Part shown: piece by piece, positions 56,923 to 64,000 of the stretch
Position numbering within the stretch: position 1 is the stretch's first letter
Layout of the letters: the number at the start of each line of letters is the position of its first letter
NCBI GenBank assembly: GCA_963720785.1
Contig: CAVRGQ010000009.1
Location: 558,001-622,000, forward strand
Length of the DNA stretch: 64,000 bases
From: CAVRGQ01 sp963720785
Lineage (GTDB): Bacteria > Actinomycetota > Acidimicrobiia > IMCC26256 > DASPTH01
Direction of reading: 5' to 3'
Position numbers and translations under genes: made by a program
The notes under the pieces: model-generated
The model's input: the letters and a program-made list of their open reading frames with translations, nothing else
What the model was told of the DNA's origin: nothing
Databases searched by the model: none

Positions 56923-59574
56923 TCAGTCGTCCGCTTTGCGCAGATTTGGCGCGCCCCGGAAGGGGCGCCGACGAGGAGGCACGCCGGCAGGGCGCCGCCG
57001 ACGGCGCATCCCCCACCACACCAGGCCCCCGAGCCCGGCGAAGCCGACCAGGGTCAGGAACCGACCGGCCCACTCGGCCGAGGTCGTGCCGTAGGTGAGC
57101 TCCACGTGGTGGCTCGTGGGCACCACCACCATGAAATTGGGCGTGGCCCGGTACGGCCCCTTCGCCCCCTCGACCTGCCAGTTCGGGAAGTAGGAGGTCT
57201 TCACCATCACGGGCACGCCGGTACGCGACACGTCGAACGAGATCGACGAGTCGGTGGTGTGGACGTTGGTGACGTCGACCTCCGGCAGCGGTTCCTTGGT
57301 GACCTTCGTGGCCTGGGCCGGGGTGGAGTGCTGCCACGAGGCGGGGCCGCTGTCGGTGAGCGGACGGTCGAGCGCGACGGGATCGGAGAACCACGGCACG
57401 GCCGAGCACTCCCACGCGGAGAACTCGATCTTCGTGGCACCCGCGGCCGGCGGGGTGCCGTCCTCGCACTTCCAGCTCTCCTCGGCCTCCATGCCGTCGA
57501 CGACGACCGGCCGGTACTTCAGCGGCGTGACCAGCTCCGAGTCGGCGACCTCGTAGATGTTCCACCCGCTCGGCGGCTTGCCGTCGAGGTCGGGCACGGT
57601 CGCGACCAGCGTGAGCGACGAGTTCTTCGCCGCGGCCTGCTTCGCCGGGTCGGTGAACGCGGCGTAGTACTTCACGCCCATCAGCTGCAGGTAGCGCACC
57701 CCGAGGTCGAAGTCGGCGATCGACTTGTAGGGCAGCCCGCGCACCGGGTTCGACGGTGTCTGCGCGAGCGTCGCGATCGTCATGAAGTGGTACGGGGTGG
57801 TACCCGACGCCTCGAAGTAGAGGCCCTCCATCGAGTCGATACGGCCGTCCGTCCAGTACGGCAGGAGCATCAGCGCGAGCGGCGTGCCGTACGCGCCGAT
57901 GGCGTCGCCCGGCTCCCACGCCATGCGTCCCGGTGCCAGGGAGTCCGCGGTGTCCATGAACGCGCGGTACTCCGGCCACGACTTCTTGGTGAACGCGGCG
58001 TCGGTGCCGCCCTCGTAGCCCGAGTAGTTGTACTTCGCCCAGTAGGGCAGGAAGTCACGCTTGTCGTACATGCGCCAGATCCCGAACGAGGCGACGATGG
58101 CGGCGAGCACCGCGATCGTGACGACGCGCGCGTCATCGTGTGCGCGGCGCTCTCGCGCACCCGCGGTCGGATGGCCTCGTCGACGCGGGGGTCGACGTCG
58201 TCCGTGTGCACGTCGGCGAGGTCGCCGGGGTGATCGTCGGGGCGATCGTCGGCACGTTCGTCGACGACTCCTTCGGCCGGATCCTCGACCGGACCGTCGG
58301 GAACGGAGGTGCCCTCGACGGGCGAGTCGACCGCGTGGCCGCGCACCACCCACGCGGTGCCGAGCGCGAGCAGCCGGATGGCCTCCGCCGCCCCGACCGC
58401 CGCGAGCAGGTACATCATGAGGTACCAGAACGGCAGCATGCGCAGGTTCCACGCGGGCGCCTTGTGGATCAGGTCGCGCAGCCCCTCCCAGTTGTAGAAG
58501 ACGAGACCAGTGGCCAGCCAGATGCCGCCGATGGTGAGCGTGGCGCGCCGGCGGTACCAGATCCCCGCGAGCACCGCGATGCCGATGAGCACGTAGCACG
58601 GCATGTTCTCGCTCATGAACATCCAGTCGAGGTACGACGGGAGTCCGGCACCGATGCCGATCGGCTCGTAGCGCATGTCGGTCGTGTACTTGAGCGTCGC
58701 GGCAACGGGCAGGAACCACACCGCAGTGAGCAGCACCCCGACCACACCGATCGCCGCGATGCGGGTGAAGTTGCGGCCCGGGCGGTGGGTGAGCCAGATC
58801 ACCGCGGCGGCGATCACCGCGAAGATCGCGACGACCAAGTGACTGGTGAGCGTGGCCGCGAACAGCACCGCGGGCACCCACAACGGGCCGCGCCGGTCGA
58901 GCGCGCGCGCCAGTGTCCCGAGGAAGAACAGCGAGAGCGCGAGGGCGATCATGAACGAGTACTCGCCCGCGAACGTGCTCGCGAGCGTGCCGCCCATGAT
59001 GTGCAGGTCGAACGTCTGCGTCGCGTCCCCACCGTCCTTGAAGAACAAGAAGGCCGTCGCCGCCACGGCGAACATCGGAGCGGTGGGTCGCGGTGCCTTC
59101 AGCCCCCGGGCGAACACGTACGCACCGATCGGCAGCAACAGCGGTCCGAGCCCGGTGACGAGCTTGAACGCGACGTTGTAGGGCAGCACCAGGTCGAGCA
59201 GGACGATCAGCAGCGCCGGCAACGGGAAGTAGAACTGCCCGGCCGGGAAGCCCGCGTAGAAGTCGGGGGCCCAACCCGCGAGCCGCCAGTTCGGTAGCAG
59301 GTGGTCGCGGAGGTAGGCGGGGAACCAGACGTGCGCGCCGGAGTCGCCACCGGCGAGGGTGGTGTTGCGCAGCAACTCGCGCGGCGCGAGCTGGGTGAAG
59401 ACGAACACCACGCATGCCGCCACGATGGCGACGCCGACCCAGTACTCGAGCTGGTCCCACCACTCCCGCCGGCGGCGCCTCGGGCGTGCGCGGCACTTCG
59501 GGTGGTGTTTCGGATGGAGTGCCGTCGTCGTCCTCGCCCAGGGGCGCGTCGATCACCCCGTGCGAGGTCGTCAT
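56923..59574 (-). CDS. Large polytopic membrane protein (PTPS-related, GT-C-like), two frame breaks
   Basis: About 883 residues after repair. A short acidic N-terminus is followed by about ten to twelve helices; GGDSGAHVWFPAYLRDHLLPNW and FYAGFPAGQFYFPLPALLIV match the membrane family annotated as 6-pyruvoyl-tetrahydropterin-synthase-related (PF10131). The last 450 residues are an extracytoplasmic domain ending in one helix and an Arg-rich tail. Frame breaks at about 59470 (RREWWDQLEYW) and about 58135 (before VVTIAVLAAIVASFG). Likely a sugar-transferase-like envelope protein; no substrate visible. Confidence 0.65.
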   Translation of the reverse strand: MTTSHGVIDAPLGEDDDGTPSETPPEVPRTPEAPPAGVVGPARVLGRRRHRGGMRGVRLHPARAARVAAQHHPRRWRLRRARLVPRLPPRPPATELAARGLGPRLLRGLPGRAVLLPVAGAADRPARPGAALQRRVQARHRARTAVAADRCVRVRPGAEGTATHRSDVRRGGDGLLVLQGRWGRDADVRPAHHGRHAREHVRGRVLVHDRPRALAVLPRDTGARARPARPVVGARGAVRGHAHQSLGRRDLRGDRRRGDLAHPPPGPQLHPHRGDRCGRGAAHCGVVPARCRDAQVHDRHALRADRHRCRTPVVPRLDVHEREHAVLRAHRHRGARGDLVPPARHAHHRRHLAGHWSRLLQLGGAARPDPQGARVEPAHAAVLVPHDVPARGGRGGGGHPAARARHRVGGARPRGRLARRGHLRSRRSGRGSGRRSRRRTCRRSPRRSPRRPRRRAHGRRRPPRRRGHPTAGARERRAHDDARVVTIAVLAAIVASFGIWRMYDKRDFLPYWAKYNYSGYEGGTDAAFTKKSWPEYRAFMDTADSLAPGRMAWEPGDAIGAYGTPLALMLLPYWTDGRIDSMEGLYFEASGTTPYHFMTIATLAQTPSNPVRGLPYKSIADFDLGVRYLQLMGVKYYAAFTDPAKQAAAKNSSLTLVATVPDLDGKPPSGWNIYEVADSELVTPLKYRPVVVDGMEAEESWKCEDGTPPAAGATKIEFSAWECSAVPWFSDPVALDRPLTDSGPASWQHSTPAQATKVTKEPLPEVDVTNVHTTDSSISFDVSRTGVPVMVKTSYFPNWQVEGAKGPYRATPNFMVVVPTSHHVELTYGTTSAEWAGRFLTLVGFAGLGGLVWWGMRRRRRPAGVPPRRRPFRGAPNLRKADD

Positions 59575-59729
59575 CGCCTCAGCATGCCAGCCGCGACCAC
59601 ACGCGCGCAGCGCGTGGTCGGCGAGCATGACGCGGGAACGAGCGAGCAGCCGACGAGCGCGGATCCCCGAGCGCGAGCGGCGGGGGACGCGCTCGCGCCC
59701 GGTGTGGTGCGGGGACCTCCCCGCGAACC

Positions 59730-59897
59730 TCAGCGGGTGCGGGCGAGGTCGAGCACGTGCGTCAGCGGGATGGGGCCGTCGGCCGTCTCCCACGACTGCG
59801 CCTCACACCGACCACAGCGCCGGAACGTCACGTCGCGCTCGGCGACGCGGATGCGAATCTCGACCATGCCAGGCTTCGAGCACCGTGCACACTGCAT
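59730..59897 (-). CDS. Small two-CxxC zinc-ribbon-like protein
   Basis: A 55-residue protein: MQCARCSKPGMVEIRIRV and FRRCGRCEAQSW hold two CxxC knuckles typical of a zinc ribbon. Start ATG 59897 follows GGGAGG by 7 bases, which rules out the longer frame. Similar short proteins (sometimes annotated zinc-ribbon or DUF) lie near phosphomannomutase in Acidimicrobiia. Function unknown. Bases 59575-59729 upstream hold no recognised gene. Confidence 0.65.
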   Translation of the reverse strand: MQCARCSKPGMVEIRIRVAERDVTFRRCGRCEAQSWETADGPIPLTHVLDLARTR

Positions 59898-59984
59898 TTC
59901 GGGACCTCCCAGTCCTGTACCCGAGTCGGGCATCGGCAGGAGTCCCCCGAACCTTGAGGCCCTGTGTGACCCAGGTCACAGCCT

Positions 59985-60789
59985 TCAGGTGGTGAAGAGG
60001 AGGATCACCGACAGGGCGTTGAAGCCGACGTGGAGCATGACGGAGCGGGCGAGGTCGCCGGTCTTGACGGCCTGGTAGCCCGAGACGATGCCGAGTGCGA
60101 TGATCGCCGGCAGGGCGATCAGGGTGCCCACGGACGGGTCGCCGATGGCGTGCACCAGGCCGAACACGCAGGCCGAGACGAACACCGCGATCTCGGGCGT
60201 GGTCCGCCGCATCACGGAGCGCAGCAGGGCGCCGCGGAACAGCAACTCCTCGGTGAGCGGGGCCAGGAGCGCCACACCGACGATCATCAGGACCACCTCG
60301 AGGCCGCGAGCCTTCGCGGCGGTGTTCACGACGTCCTGCTTGGCGTCACCGCCGTGGAGTTCCTGCAGCAGTGCGGTGGGCGCCAGCGCGACGAGCTGCA
60401 CCCCGACGCCGATCAGGAGCCACTTCAGCTCGCCGATGCCGCGGGCGAGCGCGGGGCGGAAGGTGAGACCGAAGTCGGCGCCGAGCGACCCCATCCCCTT
60501 GCGGCGGGCGACCATCGCCAGCCAGGCGATGATGGCGATGTCCTGGCCGAAGATCGAGGCGATCAGGACGGCCGGAGTGGTGACCGACTCCGACGACGAC
60601 CCGAGGAAGGGTGCCGCGACCACCACGCCGGCGACGATGCCGACGACGAACGCGATGACGACGTCGCCGATCCCCCAGCGGATGCGCGGGCGGGCGAGGT
60701 ACGGCGGGGGTGCCCCGTCGACCGGACCTCCGCCGGGTGGAGGCGGAGGCGGCGGCGGGAGCGGAGGGGGCGGCGGGAGTTCGCTCACC
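59985..60789 (-). CDS. CPBP-family (CAAX protease) intramembrane metalloprotease
   Basis: A 267-residue membrane protein with a proline-run N-terminus (PPPPPLPPPPPPPPGGG, residues about 5-22), then several helices. LTEELLFRGALLRSV carries the EExxxR motif, FGLVHAIGDPS the second motif with the His, and HVGFNALSVILLF the third. Members are abortive-infection/CAAX-type proteases that cut membrane peptides. The GTG 60789 start overlaps the DUF3499 stop. Confidence 0.85.
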
Positions 60790-61126
60790 CGAGTGCGGCA
60801 GCGAGGTCCCGCGGGTCGACGTCGTGCAGGTCGACATCGTGGGGCCCGACATCCTGGGGCCCGAAATCCTCGCTGGTGCGGACGTCGACGGTGAGCTCCC
60901 AGCCGTGCGGCGGGCGGAACCGGTCGGCGTGCCGCGAGCAGAGGTCGTAGCGGGCGGGGTCGTCGACCTCGGGCACATCGGCCGCGGCGGTCATCAGGAC
61001 GGTGCGGGCCGTGTAGTCGCACACCAGCGTGACCGCGGCGGTGGCGGAGCAATCGGGCCGGGCACAGCGGCGGGCCGGCGCGTGGGCGAATGCGGGATGG
61101 ACCCCACGGGCGAGGGAGCTACGCAC
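60785..61126 (-). CDS. DUF3499 family protein
   Basis: A 113-residue protein with the actinobacterial DUF3499 pattern: RRCARPDCSATAAVTLVCDYTARTV and YDLCSRHADRFRPPHGWELT, four Cys/His residues that probably bind zinc. The last 30 residues contain the repeated DV-(G/D)-(P/L)-(H)-D unit encoded by near-identical DNA. In mycobacteria DUF3499 also lies next to phosphomannomutase. GTG start. Confidence 0.8.
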   Translation of the reverse strand: MRSSLARGVHPAFAHAPARRCARPDCSATAAVTLVCDYTARTVLMTAAADVPEVDDPARYDLCSRHADRFRPPHGWELTVDVRTSEDFGPQDVGPHDVDLHDVDPRDLAAALG

Positions 61127-61287
61127 GCAGGAGACGTTACCGGTGGCCGCGGCGGAATCCGCGGCACCCTGCGGGCGTTGTGCCCCCTGTCCGATGGGTC
61201 GTTCAGTGTGCTCTCAGGACTGCGCTGCCCGGGTGGCGGTGCGGGGCCGTAGCATGGAGCGGTCGAAGCAGAGGAGCCGGCCACCGC

Positions 61288-63463
61288 ATGAGCCGCCGCC
61301 AGACCGATCTCGAAACCGGCGTCGACACCGACCCGGGCGAGCAGACCGAGCAGGCGCCGTTCGGCGCGCCTCCCTCCAGCCCGGGCACCACCAGCCCCGG
61401 CTCCCGCCCCCAGGGTCCGCCGCCCGGTTGGAACCCCGGCGGCAACGGGGCGAGTGGCGGCAACGGCGGGATGCCGCGCGGCAACGACGGCCGCCCGCCC
61501 ATGGAACGTCCGCCCACCGACCGCAAGCCGCCCACCGCAGGCGGCGGCAGCTCGTCGTCGCTGCGCTGGGTGCCGTGGGTGCTGCTCGCGATCGTCGCCG
61601 CCGCCTTCCTCGTCACGAGCCTCGCGGGCGGCAGCGCCTCGAAGACCGACCTCACCTACACGCAGTTCGTCAACGAGGTGAACTCCGAGAACGTCAAGAC
61701 CGTCGACTTCAACAAGTCGACCGGCGCCATCAGCGGTGAGCTCAAGGAGCCGGTCAAGGGCAACACCGAGTACACGAGCTCGGGCCCCAAGGACAACCTG
61801 CCCGACAGCCTCGTCGCGAAGCTGCAGAAGCAGGACGTCGCCCTCTCCTACGTCGACTCCGGCAGCAACATCATCGGCGACATCCTCCTGTGGGTGCTGC
61901 CGCTCGTGCTGATCATCGGCCTGTTCGTGTTCATGAGCCGACGCCGCGCAGGGCCAGATGGGCGCGGTCATGAACATCGGCAAGAGCAAGGCGAAGGTCT
62001 ACAACACCGAGAAGCCCAAGACCACCTTCGACGACGTGGCCGGGTACGGCCCGGTGAAGCAGGAGATCTCGGAGGTCGTCGACTTCCTGAAGAACCCCGG
62101 GAAGTTCAAGGAGATCGGCGCGCGCATCCCGAAGGGCGTGCTGCTCGTCGGTCCCCCCGGCACCGGCAAGACCCTCATCGCCCGAGCGGTCGCGGGTGAG
62201 GCCGGAGTGCCGTTCGTGTCGGTCACCGGCTCCGACTTCATGGAGATGTTCGTCGGTGTGGGCGCGGCTCGCGTGCGCGACCTGTTCCAGACCGCCCGCA
62301 AGCAGGCGCCCGCGATCATCTTCGTCGACGAGATCGACTCCATCGGCCGCAAGCGCGGCGCCGGCCTCGGCGGCGGTCACGACGAGCGTGAGCAGACTCT
62401 CAACCAGATGCTCGCCGAGATGGACGGCTTCGAGGCCACCGAGGGCATCGTGATGATGGCGGCCACCAACCGCCCCGACGTCCTCGACCCCGCGCTGCTG
62501 CGCCCCGGTCGCTTCGACCGCCAGATCATGGTGCCGCTGCCCACCCAGGACGAGCGGGTCGACATCCTCAAGGTCCACTTCAAGGACAAGAAGATCTCCC
62601 CCGACGTCGACGTGAACATCGTCGCCCGCGGCACGCCCGGCATGGCCGGCGCGGATCTCGCCAACCTCGTGAACGAGGCCGCACTGTTCGCCGTGCGCCG
62701 CGGCGACAACGAGGTGCACGGCAAGGACTTCGACGACGCGCGCGACCGCGTGCTCATGGGTCTGCGCCGCCCGTCGATCGTGATGAACGAGATCGAGCGG
62801 GCGCACACCGCGTATCACGAGGCCGGCCACGCGGTCATCGCCTACGTGATGGAGCACGCCGACCCGGTGCACAAGGTCACCATCCTCCCCACCGGCATGG
62901 CCCTGGGCATGACCCAGCAGATGCCGATCGAGGAGCGCTACTCGCACGACCGCGACTACCTGAGCGACTCCCTCGCGGTGTTCATGGGTGGGCGCGTGGC
63001 CGAGGAGATCATGTTCGGCACCAAGTCCACCGGTGCGCAGAACGACCTCGTGCGCGCCACCGAGATCGCCCGCCGCATGGTGCGGGAGTGGGGCATGTCG
63101 GACCGCATCGGCCCGATGGCCTGGGGTTCCGAGGGCGCGGTGTTCCTCGGCGAGGACCTGATGCACACCCGCGACTACTCCGACGAGACCGCTCGCGTCA
63201 TCGACGAAGAGGTCGAGCGCATCCTGCGCGATCAGGAGAACCGCACCCGCACCACCCTCACCGAGCTCAGGCCCGGGTTGGTGGCGGTGGCCGAGGCGCT
63301 GCTCGAGCGCGAGACCGTCGACGGCGAAGAGGTCTCCTCCCTCGTCGATGCGGCGATGGGCGAGAAGGTCGGCGGGCCGAGGATGGTCGCCCAGGCCGAC
63401 GGCACCGAGGCACCGGTGCCGCTGCCCAACGAGGGCGAGTCCCTCACCGACTTCGTCGACTGA
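61288..63463 (+). CDS. ftsH: ATP-dependent zinc metalloprotease FtsH, one frame break
   Basis: About 725 residues after repair. A long Gly/Pro-rich N-terminus (about 95 residues) precedes two membrane helices (WVPWVLLAIVAAAFLVTSL and ILLWVLPLVLIIGLFVFM), then the AAA module: VGPPGTGKTLIARAVAGEAG, FVDEIDSIGRKRGAG, and the zinc site YHEAGHAV. It degrades membrane and short-lived proteins. One extra base at about 61948, just after the second helix (MSRR-QGQMGAVMNIG), breaks the frame. GAGGAG lies 12 bases upstream of ATG 61288. Confidence 0.9.
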
Positions 63464-63509
63464 CTTTCACCGATCGTCGGCTCCGCCTCCTCCGTCCCGG
63501 CGGCCGGAC

Positions 63510-63941
63510 CTACTCGGCGACTTGGGAACCGTCTCGGAGTTCGGCGACGGCGGCCCAGAGGTCGGTGGCGCTGAACGAGCCGACGAAGCTCTTGCGCACC
63601 ACGCCGTCGGCGTCGGCGATCACGGTGGTGGGGATCGCCGCGATCGCATAGCGGCGGTGCATCTCGCCCTGGTCGTGCGCCTCGACCTCGGTGGTCACGA
63701 CGCCGGCCGACTCGAGCGCGAGCATCTTCTCGCCGAGGCCCTGGCACGAATCGCAGTTCGACGACGAGAAGAGCGCGACGAGCCAGGCCGCGTCGGGGCG
63801 CGGGAAGTCGTTGCGGTCGAGCTGTCTGGGGACGGGATACGAGTCACGCGGCGGGGGCGCCGGCGGGCGGCGCTGCAGCCACCACGCGAGCAGACCGACC
63901 GCGGCGAGGATCACGATCCCGATGCCGATGCGCACTGCCAT
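63510..63941 (-). CDS. Membrane-anchored thioredoxin-like protein
   Basis: A 143-residue protein: an N-terminal membrane helix (IGIGIVILAAVGLLAWWL), a proline-rich spacer, then a thioredoxin fold with WLVALFSSSNCDSCQGL (CxxC) and AIAAIPTTVIADADG (cis-Pro). It would reduce or oxidise disulfides on the outer face of the membrane. Convergent with ftsH by 46 bases. Confidence 0.8.
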   Translation of the reverse strand: MAVRIGIGIVILAAVGLLAWWLQRRPPAPPPRDSYPVPRQLDRNDFPRPDAAWLVALFSSSNCDSCQGLGEKMLALESAGVVTTEVEAHDQGEMHRRYAIAAIPTTVIADADGVVRKSFVGSFSATDLWAAVAELRDGSQVAE

Positions 63942-64000
63942 CGGTCAGGAGCCTAGGGCCGGGCCCAACCGGTCCGTCCCAAGGAACCGGACCGTCTGGT

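Noticed and set aside
60715..60785. GGC/GGA microsatellite
   Set aside because: It encodes the proline run at the N-terminus of the CAAX protease.

Overview
The window is about 70% G+C. It reads like an uncultured actinobacterium, most likely of the class Acidimicrobiia. The signs are several genes typical of Actinomycetota (DUF3052 beside an AhpE-type peroxiredoxin, DUF3499, mycothiol-dependent isomerase-like proteins, an F420-type luciferase-like oxidoreductase), the ftsE-ftsX-prfB order, and short -10 elements (TANNNT) sitting 6-9 nt from ATG codons, as in leaderless actinobacterial transcripts. Taxonomy is inferred from gene content only. No tRNA, rRNA or CRISPR array was seen. The only mobile-element trace is a short transposase-like start at the left edge.

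Region 1 (0.3-14.7 kb) is a catabolic block around CoA thioesters and ring or carboxylate chemistry. It holds three amidohydrolase-2 (ACMSD-type) enzymes, a DapA-like protein that lacks the usual Schiff-base lysine, a FadR-type GntR regulator, a lipid-transfer thiolase-like protein with a DUF35 partner, an acyl-CoA synthetase, an enoyl-CoA hydratase, a xanthine-dehydrogenase-type molybdenum subunit and a cytochrome P450. A small YozE-like protein and a potassium channel follow.

Region 2 (16.2-25.1 kb) resembles an acyclic-terpene (atu) or leucine (liu) degradation operon: TetR, acyl-CoA dehydrogenase, biotin-dependent carboxylase beta and alpha subunits, enoyl-CoA hydratase, a DinB-like protein and AtuA. 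The stretch 16.2-22.4 kb is riddled with frame breaks. About 30 are single-base insertions between 18.58 and 22.35 kb, while protein motifs stay intact, so consensus error is the likeliest cause. Region 3 (25-33.8 kb) continues the acyl-CoA theme with an alpha/beta hydrolase, a double-domain CaiB CoA-transferase, a fourth amidohydrolase, an acyl-CoA synthetase, a degenerate EAL protein, a cupin and an NAD(P)-dependent amine-dehydrogenase-like protein.

Region 4 (33.8-42.4 kb) holds the most unusual proteins. One is a DUF72 protein flanked by Gly/Arg-rich tails. Another is an asparagine synthetase fused to an F420-0:glutamate-ligase-like domain, divergent from a luciferase-like F420-type oxidoreductase. 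An SRAP DNA-protein crosslink protein, DUF3052 and a one-cysteine peroxiredoxin follow.

Region 5 (42.5-64 kb) is housekeeping: M23 peptidase, ftsX, ftsE, prfB, secA, hpf, comF, ahcY, a phosphosugar isomerase, a Trm112-like protein, phosphomannomutase, a large membrane protein, a CAAX protease, DUF3499, ftsH and a thioredoxin-like protein. Several housekeeping genes (prfB, ahcY, phosphomannomutase, ftsH) also carry single frame breaks. Those are not credible as true losses and point to residual consensus errors across the window.
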